This document shows positions 31,671 through 41,100 of a stretch of DNA of 64,000 nucleotides, in pieces; the first letter of the stretch is position 1, and each line of letters starts with the position of its first letter. The notes under the pieces were generated by a model that worked only from the letters and a program-made list of their open reading frames with translations, ran no database searches and had not been told where the DNA came from. The translations under genes and the position numbers were made by a program. Source of the DNA: Piscinibacter lacus (GTDB lineage Bacteria; Pseudomonadota; Gammaproteobacteria; Burkholderiales; Burkholderiaceae_C); contig NZ_JAERRA010000002.1 in NCBI RefSeq assembly GCF_016735685.1, positions 372,001 to 436,000 on the forward strand, in the 5' to 3' direction.

Positions 31671-32798
31671 TCAGGGCTGGCGGCCGAAGCCGCGGGACGA
31701 ACCGCGCCGGACCTCGGCACGGTAGAGCGAGCGCTGGTTGAAGAGCGGGCTGACGTAGGCCTCGTCGGTCCCGCTGTCATGCTCGGCGTGGTAGCGCTCG
31801 ATGCGCTCGATCTCATCGCGTGAGCCCAGGATCACGGGCACCCGGGCATGCAGGGCCTTGGGCTCGACCTCAAGCACCCGGCCGCGGCCGGTGGATGCCA
31901 GCCCGCCCGCCTGCTCGATCAGCAGGGCCACGGGGTTCACGCCGCAGAGCTGGTGCAGGGGCAGGGTGTCCTGCGGAAGCGCCTCGTCGACCGGGGCATC
32001 GGGATCGGCCCGCATGCGCGGCACCATGAACACGCCACCGACGGTGAGCACGCGGTGCACCGCGGCCACGGTGCTGTCGATCCAGCGCAGCGAGAAGTCG
32101 CGGCCGCGCTCGCCCGCGCGGCCGGCCTTGCACTCGCGCACGTAGCGGCGCAGGGGCGGCTCCCAGAAGCGTTCGTGGCTGGTGTCGATCGCGCATTCGC
32201 CGCCTTCGGCCGGGATGCGCAGGTCCGGATGGGTCAGGATGAAATTGCCGACCTCGCGGTCCAGCGTGAAGCCGTGGGTGCCGCGGCCCACCGTCAGCAC
32301 CAGCATGGTCGCCGGACCGTAGAGGGCATAGCCGGCCGCAAGCTGCTGCACGCCGGCCTGCTGGAAAGAGGTCGGCTCGGGCGGGGCCCCACCCGCATGG
32401 CGCAGCACCGAGAAAAGGGTGCCGACTGCGGCATTGCCCAGCCGGTCGCGTGAATCCTCGAGCGCCTCGAAGAGCAGCAGGAAGGGGCCGCGCTGGTACT
32501 GCGGCGGCAGGGTGTAGGGCGCCTCCAGGGCCGGCGCGGCCATGCCGGCGACGAGGCCGCCCCATTCGCAAGCCTGCAACAGGGTCTGGCGGGCCTGGTC
32601 GGACGGGTCGATCGGGGCCACGGCAGCCCCCGGCGCAGCCAGGCCCTGCGAACCCAGCGCACCCTTGCCCACCATGGCTGCGATGGCCTTGACGGCGGCA
32701 GCGACGTCGACGAGCAGGGCGCCGAGGTCCGAGTCCCCACTGCCACCGCGCAGTTCCTCGATCAGGAACTTCGACAGCGTGGTGCGGCCCAGGTACAT
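31671..32798 (-). CDS. Class 1 fructose-1,6-bisphosphatase homologue with degenerate active site
   Basis: A 375-residue protein clearly of the FBPase fold: VGTLFSVLRHAGG, AAGYALYGPATMLVLTVGRGTHGFTLD, VNPVALLIEQAGGLASTGRGRVL and LHARVPVILGS align along its length. However the metal-binding segment normally DPLDGSSNID reads EALEDSRDRL at residues 111-120, and the SEEE loop reads APALE near 88-92. The substrate-binding Lys/Arg before the Glu helix are also replaced (TLPLHQLCG). Catalysis as FBPase is therefore doubtful. It is the first gene of the cbb set, divergent from cbbR; the ATG at 32798 (MYLGRTTLSKFL) matches the family start. It may be a pseudoenzyme or have an altered function. Confidence 0.88.
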   Translation of the reverse strand: MYLGRTTLSKFLIEELRGGSGDSDLGALLVDVAAAVKAIAAMVGKGALGSQGLAAPGAAVAPIDPSDQARQTLLQACEWGGLVAGMAAPALEAPYTLPPQYQRGPFLLLFEALEDSRDRLGNAAVGTLFSVLRHAGGAPPEPTSFQQAGVQQLAAGYALYGPATMLVLTVGRGTHGFTLDREVGNFILTHPDLRIPAEGGECAIDTSHERFWEPPLRRYVRECKAGRAGERGRDFSLRWIDSTVAAVHRVLTVGGVFMVPRMRADPDAPVDEALPQDTLPLHQLCGVNPVALLIEQAGGLASTGRGRVLEVEPKALHARVPVILGSRDEIERIERYHAEHDSGTDEAYVSPLFNQRSLYRAEVRRGSSRGFGRQP

Positions 32799-33314
32799 GC
32801 GCGGTCTCCTCCTCGCGGGCACCGATGCGGCCCGACGGCGTCTAGCGTAACGGATGCGGGACACCGGGCGGTGGACCGCCGGGCCGGGATGCGCCTGCAT
32901 CCACGCCCGGCCGATCGGAAGAAAACGTGCCTGGACCACGGCCCGGCGGGGGTGACCCGACGGTCGTGCTGGCAGGGATCCAATGAAGTCGTGGTGGGTG
33001 ACCAGCGACGGGACCCGCAACCAAGTTCCTCACGGCACGACCGGATGGTCCTTGCCGAGGCTTGCAGCTCCCTCCCGACACCGGGGAGTGCAAGGCGACC
33101 GCGGGCGATTGCCGAAGCCGGAACAGGCACAAAAACTGGCGCCGGATCGTTCCACTTCCGGCATGACGCAACCATATGTCCGCGGAAGGCTTAGGTACAG
33201 TCAGAAGAAGTGCACGGTCACTTAAGAGCGACTGACCGGTACACCTTCTGAAGCGCCATCGGCGTCTTCCTGCCGGCCGAGCTGCCGGCCCCCCCGAGCC
33301 CGAGCCCTGTACCG
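32799..33314. promoter_or_regulatory. cbbR-fbp divergent intergenic region
   Basis: This 516-base gap separates divergent cbbR and the cbb set and holds no convincing gene. Two TNA-N7-TNA motifs, the loose CbbR consensus, occur at 33191-33203 and 33223-33235, 32 bases apart (three helical turns). A pair of imperfect inverted elements (GGTACAGTCAG and CTGACCGGTACA) overlaps them. The rest, 32799-33180, shows nothing recognisable. Confidence 0.5.
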
Positions 33315-34277
33315 ATGCGCAACGTCACCCTCCGCCAGCTGCGCTGCTTTGCGGCCGCTTCGCGGCTGGGCAGCTTCGCCAAGGCCGCTGAAGAGCTGCA
33401 CCTGACCCCGCCCGCGGTGTCCATGCAGATCAAGGAGCTGGAAGGTCAGGTCGGCCTGCCGCTCTTCGACCGCTCGGGCCGCAGCGTCTCGCTGACGGTG
33501 ACCGGCGAATACCTGCTGGTCCATGCGCGCAAGATCCTCGCGACGCTCAAGGACGCCGAAGACACCGTGGCGCGCTTCCGCGGCCTGCGCTCGGGCCGGC
33601 TGGTGATCGGCATGGTCAGCACCGCCGAATACTTCCTGCCGAAACTGCTTGCACGCTTCCGCAGCGAGCATCCCGAAATCGACATCCGCCTGCTCGTCGG
33701 CAACCGCGAGACCCTGGTGGCCGCGCTCAACGACAACGAATGCGATCTGGCCGTGATGGGCCGCCCGCCCAAGGAGCTGGCCACCCGCGCCGAGCCCTTC
33801 GCCGTGCATCCGCTGGTGGTGGCCTGCCCGGTGGACCATGCCCTGCTGGCCCACGGCCGCCTGCCGCCGGTGGCCCTGGCCAACCAGGGCTTCATCGTGC
33901 GCGAGCCCGGCTCGGGCACGCGTGCGGCCATGGAGCAGTTCTTCGACGACGTCCGCATCAGCCCCTCGGTGGTGATGGAGATGTCGAGCAACGAGACCAT
34001 CAAGCAGGCCGTGATGGCCGGCATGGGCCTGGGCTTCCTGTCCCTGCACACCATCGGCCTGGAGCTGCGCAGCAAGCGCATCGCGGTGCTGGACATCGAG
34101 GGCCTGCCGCTGGTGCGGCGCTGGCATGTGGTCCACACCCTGGCCAAGACCATGTCGCCGCTGGCCGAGGCCTTCCGCTACTTCATCCTCGAACACGGCG
34201 AGGCGCACCTCGCCCGCGAGTTCGGCGATTTCGCCGCCGAGCAAGCCGCCCGCCAGCGGGCCCAGCAGCTCGGCTGA
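33315..34277 (+). CDS. cbbR: LysR-type regulator CbbR
   Basis: Regulator of Calvin-cycle genes, 320 residues. The N-terminal winged HTH is seen at 1-62 (LRQLRCFAAASRLGSFAKAAEELHLTPPAVSMQIKELEGQVGLPLFDRSGR), and the effector domain shows ATRAEPFAVHPLVVACPVDHAL and FIVREPGSGTRAAMEQFF, characteristic of CbbR. It diverges from the fbp-prk-cbbY set, the standard arrangement, and probably responds to cellular metabolites such as RuBP or NADPH. Confidence 0.94.
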   Translation: MRNVTLRQLRCFAAASRLGSFAKAAEELHLTPPAVSMQIKELEGQVGLPLFDRSGRSVSLTVTGEYLLVHARKILATLKDAEDTVARFRGLRSGRLVIGMVSTAEYFLPKLLARFRSEHPEIDIRLLVGNRETLVAALNDNECDLAVMGRPPKELATRAEPFAVHPLVVACPVDHALLAHGRLPPVALANQGFIVREPGSGTRAAMEQFFDDVRISPSVVMEMSSNETIKQAVMAGMGLGFLSLHTIGLELRSKRIAVLDIEGLPLVRRWHVVHTLAKTMSPLAEAFRYFILEHGEAHLAREFGDFAAEQAARQRAQQLG

Positions 34278-34313
34278 GGCCGGCGGCACCGCGGGGCGCC
34301 GCCCCGCGAAGGC

Positions 34314-35276
34314 TCAGCGCAGCGTCGGCAGGCCGCGCATCGCCTCGACCACCGCCCCACCGGCCGCCGCGCCGAAGCGGCGCGCAAAGCGCTCGGCCAG
34401 GTTTTCCTTGGGCGTGTAGTCGATGATTTCCTCGGCGCCGATCACCTCGCGGGCGAGCTGGTCCAGGCTGCCGATGCGGTCGACCAAGCCCTGTTCCAGG
34501 GCCGACTGGCCGTTCCAGAACAGGCCGCTGAAGGTGTCGGGCGTGATCTTCAGCCGCTCGCCCCGGCCGGCCTTGACCGCCTCGATGAACTGCTGGTGGA
34601 TCTGGTCCAGCGTGGCCAGCGCGTAGGCGCGGTGGGCCTCGCTCATCGGCGTGAAGGGATCGAGGAAGCCCTTGTTGGCCCCGGCCGTCAGCAGGCGGCG
34701 CTCGACGCCGAGCTTGTCCATCACGCCGGTGTAGCCGAAGCCGTCCATCAACACGCCGATGGAGCCGACCAGCGAGGCCTTGTCGACGACGACCTCGTCG
34801 GCCGCCGCCGCGATGTAGTAAGCGGCCGAGGCACACAGCTCCTCGCAGACGGCGTAGAGCTTCTTGTCGTGCAGCTTGCGCAGGCGCTGGATCTCGTCAT
34901 AGACCAGGCCCGCCTGCACCGGGCTGCCGCCGGGCGAGTTGATGCGCATGACCACCGCGCGGGCGCCCCGGTCCTCGAAGGCGCTACGCAGGGCCGCATT
35001 GATGCCGTCGGCCGTCGCCTCGCCCTCGGCATCGATCACGCCGCGTACCTCGACCAGGGCCGTATGCGGGCCGCTGGGCGCGGCGCTGCGGCGGGCATCG
35101 GCCAGGGTGCCGAGCAGGACGGCCGTGGCCAGCAGCAGCCACAGCAGGCGCCAGATCGTGCGCCAGCGGCGCTCGCGCTTGCGATCGGCCAGCCAGACGC
35201 GGGCCATCTCGTCGAAGGGCGAAGCCGCCGACCCGGGCGGGGTCGGGGAGGGGGAGGAGGCGTCGTCAGCTTGCAT
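34314..35276 (-). CDS. S49 family peptidase (SppA-like)
   Basis: A 320-residue inner-membrane serine peptidase related to signal-peptide peptidase A. It has one membrane helix (about 41-58, WRLLWLLLATAVLLGTLA) and an SppA domain with the catalytic Ser in CASAAYYIAAAADEVV. The catalytic Lys is probably in DKASLVGSIGVLM. The ATG at 35276 overlaps the end of the Rieske gene by 11 bases. It follows rluC, the phosphatase and the Rieske gene in one leftward unit. Length fits the short SppA form (about 300-330). Confidence 0.9.
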   Translation of the reverse strand: MQADDASSPSPTPPGSAASPFDEMARVWLADRKRERRWRTIWRLLWLLLATAVLLGTLADARRSAAPSGPHTALVEVRGVIDAEGEATADGINAALRSAFEDRGARAVVMRINSPGGSPVQAGLVYDEIQRLRKLHDKKLYAVCEELCASAAYYIAAAADEVVVDKASLVGSIGVLMDGFGYTGVMDKLGVERRLLTAGANKGFLDPFTPMSEAHRAYALATLDQIHQQFIEAVKAGRGERLKITPDTFSGLFWNGQSALEQGLVDRIGSLDQLAREVIGAEEIIDYTPKENLAERFARRFGAAAGGAVVEAMRGLPTLR

Positions 35277-35685
35277 GGCCGGAGGGTCTCGAAGGGGTGT
35301 CGGGATTGTCGTCGTCAGGGGCCGGGGCGGCATGCGGCGGGCCGTAGACCCAACCGCCGGTTTCCATCACGTCCACCGGCTGCAAGCGGCCGCGACCGCA
35401 GGGCCCGCCCAGGCAGCGGCCGCTGTGCGGCTCGTAGGCGGCGCCGTGCAGGGCACAGACGAGTTCGCGGCCCTCGGCATCCCAGAAGGCGCCGGGGGTC
35501 CAGTCCAGCTCGGCCGGCTGGTGCGCGCAGCGGTTCAGGTAGGCGCGCAGCACGCCGTCGACCCGCAGCACGAAGGCGGCTTGCGGCAGGCCGTCGGCAA
35601 GAAGCAGCTCGAAACGCTGGGCCTTGCCGCGCTCTGGCAGCTCGTCGCTTCGACACAGAGGCTTGCCGCGAGAGTGCACGCTCAC
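35266..35685 (-). CDS. Rieske [2Fe-2S] domain protein
   Basis: A 139-residue protein, essentially one Rieske domain. Cluster ligands are Cys and His in NRCAHQ and Cys and His in CALHGAAYEP. The GTG at 35685 (VSVHSRGKPLCRSDEL) is the only start between the preceding stop (35696) and the domain. It may act as a small ferredoxin-like electron carrier or a nitrite-reductase-small-subunit-like protein; no oxygenase partner is adjacent. The order rluC - phosphatase - Rieske - sppA recurs in Burkholderiales. Confidence 0.87.
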   Translation of the reverse strand: MSVHSRGKPLCRSDELPERGKAQRFELLLADGLPQAAFVLRVDGVLRAYLNRCAHQPAELDWTPGAFWDAEGRELVCALHGAAYEPHSGRCLGGPCGRGRLQPVDVMETGGWVYGPPHAAPAPDDDNPDTPSRPSGHAS

Positions 35686-35695
35686 TTGAACAGCC

Positions 35696-36388
35696 TCAGG
35701 CCTGCTCGCGCAGCCACTGGCTGAGGGCCTGCATCGTGGGCAGCACGGCCAGCGGCGACAGGGCGCGCAGTTGCTCCGGCGGATGGGCGCCATAGCCCAC
35801 GGCCAGGGCGGCGGTGCCGGCATTGGCCGCGAGCTGCAGGTCGTGGCTGGTGTCGCCGACCATCAAGGTGTGCTCGGCACGCACACCGCAGTGCTCGATC
35901 AGCTCCAGCAGCATGCGCGGATGCGGCTTGCTCTGGGTCTCGTCGGCGGTGCGGCTGGCCTCGAAGTAATGGCCGAGCCGGCGGTCGGCCGGCGCGCCCT
36001 GGCCGGGCGGCAGGGCCAGCACCTCGTCCAGGCCGCGGCGCGACTTGCCGGTGGCAATCGCCAGGCGATGGCCACGCGCGCGCAGGCCGTCGAGCATGTC
36101 GATCGTGCCGGGGAAGAGGCTCAGGCCGTGCTGCTGGGCCAGGTAGTGCACCCGGTAGGCGGCCACCAGTTCGGGAATCTGCGCGGCCGGCAGGCCGGGG
36201 GCGACCTGGCGCAGGGCCTCGTGCAGGCCCAGGCCGATCACATGGCTGGCGGCCTCGGGGCTGGGCACCGGCTGGCCGACGTCGGCGCAGGCCGCGCGCA
36301 GGGCCTGGACGATCAGCGCGGTGGAGTCGTAGAGCGTGCCGTCCCAGTCGAAGACGATCAGCTCGAAGCGGCGCGGGGCGGGGCTCAT
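35696..36388 (-). CDS. HAD-IA family phosphatase (phosphoglycolate phosphatase-like)
   Basis: A 230-residue HAD hydrolase: motif I FDWDGTLYDST, motif II LAIATGKSRRGLDEVL, motif III Lys in QSKPHPRML, motif IV MVGDTSHDLQLAANAG. It is related to Gph/PGP enzymes, but the substrate is unverified. Its start overlaps the rluC stop by four bases. A phosphoglycolate role would suit the Calvin-cycle genes 3 kb away, yet operon position beside rluC is the common arrangement regardless of CO2 fixation. Confidence 0.88.
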   Translation of the reverse strand: MSPAPRRFELIVFDWDGTLYDSTALIVQALRAACADVGQPVPSPEAASHVIGLGLHEALRQVAPGLPAAQIPELVAAYRVHYLAQQHGLSLFPGTIDMLDGLRARGHRLAIATGKSRRGLDEVLALPPGQGAPADRRLGHYFEASRTADETQSKPHPRMLLELIEHCGVRAEHTLMVGDTSHDLQLAANAGTAALAVGYGAHPPEQLRALSPLAVLPTMQALSQWLREQA

Positions 36389-37443
36389 GCGGCCTCCGGC
36401 CGGTCGGCGGCGGGCGGCAGCGCGGCGAGCAGGGCGGCGCAGGCGGGCGGCAGCGGGGCCTCCAGATTCAGGGTCTCGCCTTGGACCGGGTGGGTGAAGC
36501 TCAGGCGTCGGGCGTGGAGGAACATGCGTTCGAAACGGAGGGCGACGCCGGGCTGCTCGCCCCGCGCCAGGGCCTTGTTGAGGGCGAAATCGCCGTACTT
36601 GTCGTCGCCGACGATGGGGTGGCCGGCGCTGGCCAGGTGCACGCGGATCTGGTGGGTGCGGCCGGTCTTGAGGGTCACGTCGAGCAGGGTGTAGCCGGCA
36701 AAGCGTTGCATCACCCGCACCAGGGTGATCGAGCGCTTGCCCCCGGGATCCTCCGGCGTGGTGGCGCGCACGCGGCGCTCGCCCTCGCCGTCCAGGTATT
36801 TGTGCAGCGGCACGTCGATCACCTTCAGCCGCGCCGGCCAGTCGCCCTGCACCAGGGCGGCGTAGGTCTTGCCGGTCTCGCGCTGGCGAAGCTGCTCTTG
36901 CAGCAGGGCCAGGGCCTGGCGCTTCTTGGCGACGATGAGCAGGCCGGAGGTCTCCTTGTCGAGCCGGTGCACCAGTTCCAGCATCGCGGCGCCGGGCCGG
37001 GCGCGGCGCAATTGCTCGATCACGCCGAAGCTCACGCCGCTGCCGCCGTGCACGGCCACGCCGGCCGGCTTGTCGATCACCAGCAGGGCCTCGTCCTCAT
37101 GCACGACCGGGAACTCGCGCGGCGGGGCCGGGGCCTCGCCGGCCGCCTCGCCGCGCTGGGCCACCCGCACCGGCGGCAGCCGCACGCTGTCGCCGCGGGC
37201 CAGCCGGGTGTCGGCCGAGGCGCGGCCCTTGTTCACCCGCACCTCGCCGCTGCGGATGATGCGGTAGACATGGGTCTTGGGCACGCCCTTGAGGGTACGG
37301 ATGAGGAAGTTGTCGAGCCGCTGGCCGTCGCCCGCCTCGCCCACCTCGACCCACTGCACCGCAGGCTCCGGCGCGGCGGTGCGCGGGGCGGCCGGGGCCT
37401 GCGCCCGGGGCGCGGGCGGGGCGGAGGACGCCCCGCGCGACAC
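36385..37443 (-). CDS. rluC: 23S rRNA pseudouridine synthase RluC
   Basis: Converts specific uridines of 23S rRNA to pseudouridine. It has an S4 RNA-binding domain (QRLDNFLIRTLKGVPKTHVYRIIRSGEVRVN) and the RluA-family catalytic motif HRLDKETSGLLIVAKK with the catalytic Asp. The C-terminal blocks are TLKTGRTHQIRVHLASAGHPIVGDDKYGD. The GTG at 37443 gives 352 residues; a CTG nine bases upstream is less likely. It is divergent from rne, again a conserved pairing. The Ala/Pro-rich first 30 residues are not conserved. Confidence 0.93.
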   Translation of the reverse strand: MSRGASSAPPAPRAQAPAAPRTAAPEPAVQWVEVGEAGDGQRLDNFLIRTLKGVPKTHVYRIIRSGEVRVNKGRASADTRLARGDSVRLPPVRVAQRGEAAGEAPAPPREFPVVHEDEALLVIDKPAGVAVHGGSGVSFGVIEQLRRARPGAAMLELVHRLDKETSGLLIVAKKRQALALLQEQLRQRETGKTYAALVQGDWPARLKVIDVPLHKYLDGEGERRVRATTPEDPGGKRSITLVRVMQRFAGYTLLDVTLKTGRTHQIRVHLASAGHPIVGDDKYGDFALNKALARGEQPGVALRFERMFLHARRLSFTHPVQGETLNLEAPLPPACAALLAALPPAADRPEAA

Positions 37444-37456
37444 CGTATTCAGCGGC

Positions 37457-37485
37457 TTCGAACGGGCGCTGCGGCCACCTATAAT
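37457..37485 (+). promoter_or_regulatory. rne promoter candidate
   Basis: A perfect TATAAT at 37480-37485 with a partial -35 (TTCGAA, 37457-37462) at exactly 17 bases. It would start a transcript near 37492, about 665 bases before the rne ATG. Confidence 0.6.
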
Positions 37486-37491
37486 CCGTCG

Positions 37492-38156
37492 GTCCACAAG
37501 CGCGCCGTAAGTGTTTGATTCGCCTGAGTTTACCGGCGCTCGCGCCGCGCCCCGGACACCGCGCCACCGCTGGTGGCGCCACTTTGAGGTGATGCAACGC
37601 TGCGTCGGCCCGGTCAGACCGTCTCCCAAAGCGAACGGTGGATCCGGTGCCGCAGCGGCAGAACCGATGCCCAGACCCTCCGAAACAAGGTTTCCCGGCG
37701 GCAGCCGCGCCGCCCCGGCCCACCCGGCCGGTTGCATGCGGCTGCCGCCCGCGTCCCGCCCCCGAACCGGATCCATCCGGATGAAGTCGACCCACCCCCT
37801 CCTCGCGCCTGCCCGCCGCCCTGCCCCGCCCCGTGCGGCGCGGGGCGCCGGCATTGCGTCGCGCCGGGATGCGGGCCGACCCGACGCCGCCGAGCCGCAC
37901 CGCGTGCCCGGCCGCGCATCCTGATCCCACCGCCCCGGGGCGACGCTCGTGCCAACGCGATCCGGTCGGGCCTTGCGGCCCGCCGGCTCGTCCAGGGCGA
38001 TTCCTTCCGGCGTCTGACGTCGTTTCGTGCATCGACGGGCCTGCCCCTGTCCGCATTCCGCGGACAGGACCGGCAGGCCGCCCACCCCGTTCCGCCTGCT
38101 TCGGCAGCGGCCGGGGCCGAGTCGGCCGCCCCCCGAGGGCGGTCGGGAGATGTCAG
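37492..38156 (+). promoter_or_regulatory. Long 5' leader of rne
   Basis: About 665 bases lie between the promoter candidate and the rne ATG with no convincing gene on either strand. RNase E mRNAs in enterobacteria have long structured leaders used for autoregulation; an analogous role here is inferred. A perfect 8-base-stem hairpin with a 3-base loop (GCGCCACC/GGTGGCGC) sits at 37561-37579. The leader ends in a GGGAGA ribosome site just before the ATG. Confidence 0.45.
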
Positions 38157-41100
38157 ATGAAACGCATGCTGATCAATGCCACGCAGCCGGAAGAGCGGCG
38201 CCTGGCCATCGTCGACGGGCAGAAGCTGCTCGACTTCGAAACCGAGATCGAAGGGCGCGAACAGCGCAAGGGCAACATCTACAAGGCCGTCGTCACCCGC
38301 GTCGAGCCTTCGCTGGAAGCCTGCTTCGTCGACTACGGCGAGGACCGCCACGGCTTCCTGCCCTTCAAGGAAATCGCGCGCAGCTATTTCAAGGAAGGCG
38401 TCGAGGCCAAGAACGCCCGCATCCAGGACGTGATCAAGGAGGGCCAGTCCCTCGTCGTCCAGGTCGAGAAGGAAGAGCGCGGCAACAAGGGCGCCGCGCT
38501 GACCACCTTCGTCAGCCTGGCCGGCCGCTACCTGGTGCTGATGCCCAACAACCCGCGCGGCGGCGGCGTCAGCCGGCGCATCGAGGGCGAGCAGCGCGAG
38601 GAGCTCAAGGAGAACCTCGAACAGCTCGATTACCCCAAGGGCATGAGCCTGATCGCCCGCACCGCCGGCATCGGCCGCACGGCCGACGAGCTGCAGTGGG
38701 ACCTGAACTACCTGCTCAAGCTCTGGACGGCGATCGACGATGCCACCGGCGGCAAGGGCGCCTTCCTGATCTACCAGGAAAGCTCGCTCGTCATCCGCGC
38801 GATCCGCGACTACTTCACCGCGGACATCGGCGAGATCCTGATCGACACCGACGACATCTACGAGCAGGCCAAGCAGTTCATGCTGCACGTGATGCCGGAC
38901 ACCGCGCATCGCGTCAAGCGCTACCGCGATGACGCGCCGCTGTTCAGCCGCTTCCAGATCGAGCACCAGATCGAGACGGCCTTCAGCCGCACCGTCAACC
39001 TGCCCAGCGGCGGCGCCATCGTCATCGACCACACCGAGGCCCTGGTCTCGGTCGACGTGAACTCGGCCCGCTCGACCCGGGGCACCGACATCGAGGAAAC
39101 CGCGACGCGGACCAACCTCGAAGCCGCCGACGAGATCGCCCGCCAGGCCCGCCTGCGCGACCTGGGCGGCCTGATCGTCGTGGACTTCATCGACATGGAG
39201 GAGTCCAAGAACCGCCGCGAGGTCGAGACCCGCCTGCGCGATGCGCTGCGCAACGACCGCGCCCGCGTGCAGTTCAGCCCCATCAGCAAGTTCGGCCTGC
39301 TGGAGATGAGCCGCCAGCGCCTGCGCCCCGCGCTGAGCGAAGGCAGCCACATCACCTGCCCGCGCTGCAACGGCACCGGCCACATCCGCGACACCGAATC
39401 CTCGGCGCTCCAGATCCTGCGCATCATCCAGGAAGAGGCCCTGAAGGAAGGCACCGCCGCCGTCCATGTGCAGGTGCCGGTTGAGGTGACCAGCTTCCTG
39501 CTCAACGAGAAGCGCACCGAGATCACCAAGATCGAGCTGAAGCAGCGCACCACCGTGCTGCTGGTGCCCAACAAGCACCTGGAGACGCCGAACTACAAGC
39601 TCGAACGCCTGCGCCACGACGATCCGCGCCTGGAGAACTTGCAGGCCAGCTACACCATGATCGAGGAGCCGGAGGACGAAGTCTCGATCAGCCGGCGCGA
39701 GAAGACCAAGGCCAAGCAGGAGCCGGTGCTCAAGGGCGTGCTGCCCGACCAGCCGGCGCCGGTCGCGGCGCCCGCGCCGGCCCCGGTGGCGTTTGTTGCC
39801 CCCGCCCCGGCGCCCGCGCCGATCGTGGCGGCTGCGGCGGCTCCGGCCGTGGTGGCAGCCGCTTCGGGCGGCGGCTTCTTCGGCTGGCTCAAGCGCCTCT
39901 TCGGCGCCCCGGCGGCCACGCCGGACGCCGCCCCGGCTGCCGCGCCGGCCCCGGTCGGCAGCCCGGCCCCCGCCAAGCCGGCTGACGGTCGCGAAGGCCG
40001 CGAGGGCCGCAACGGCGACCGCCGCGGCGGTCGCGAGGGTCGCAATGGCGAGCGCGCGGGTGAGCGTGGTGAACGTAGCGAACGGGGTGAACGGGGCGAT
40101 CGTCCGGAGCGCGGCGAGCGTCCCGAACGCGGCGAGCGCCCGGACCGGGCCGAACGCGGCGAAGCCCGCGGCGGCCGCCCGCGCGGCCCGCGCAGCGAAG
40201 CCGAGGGCAGCGCGCAAGCCGCGCCCGAGGCCCGCTCGGGCGAAGACCGCCGCCCGCCGCGTGGTGAGCGCCCGGAACGGGGCGAACGTGGCGAGCGCGG
40301 TGAGCGTGCCGAGCGCAGTGAGCGTGCCGAACGCGGCGAGCGCCGCAGCGAAACCGCCGCCCCGGTCGAGGCCCTGCAGGACGGCAGCCCCGTCGCGCTG
40401 GACATGCTGAGCGCCGTCGGACCCGCCGCCGAAGGCGCCGACGCCGCCGCCCAGGCCGAGGCCAGCGAGCGCAACGGCCGCCGTCGCCGTCGCGGCGGCC
40501 GCGGCCGTGGCGAACGCAGCGAACGTCCGGAAGGCAGCGAGGACAGCCCGATCACCGAAGGCGCCGAAGCCGCGCTGGACGGCCAGCCGGCCGAAGCCGC
40601 GCAAGACGATGCCGGCCCGCAAGCGGGTGGCGAGGCCGAGGGCAGCGAATCCGGCGAAGCCCGCCGCCCGCGCCGCGGGGGCCGTGGCCGCCGCCGCGAC
40701 GGTGAAGGCCGCCCCGAAGGTGATCGTCCGGCCGAAGCCGGCAGCGACGGCGCCGTCGATCGCGCGGAAGCTGCCGAAACCGCCGACACCGCGGCACCGG
40801 CGCAAGCCGCCTCGCCGGCCCCCGCTGCCGGCGCCTGGTGGGACGATCGCGGCAGCGCCTCGGCCGAGCCGGCTGCGTCGCCGGCCGCTAAAGAAGCGCG
40901 CATCCCGGCTGCGGAGCCGGTCCCCGCGCCGATCGAAGCGCCCGAGCCCGCGCCCCTGGCCGAGCCGGTACCGGTCCAGGCGGCTGCTGCGCCCGCCGCT
41001 GCCCCGGTCGAGGCCGTCGCCGAAGCGCCCGCCGCAGTGGCTGCGCCGGTCGCCCAGGCCGCACCCGCCCCGGCGGCCCCCGCCCTGCCCCGCTACACGC

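Noticed and set aside
32871..33194. A gene in the cbbR-fbp gap
   Set aside because: The 107-codon frame has no domain, no ribosome site, and amino-acid content typical of random GC-rich DNA.
40048..40353. CRISPR-like array
   Set aside because: The repeats are six to nine bases, lack unique spacers and lie in frame inside RNase E.
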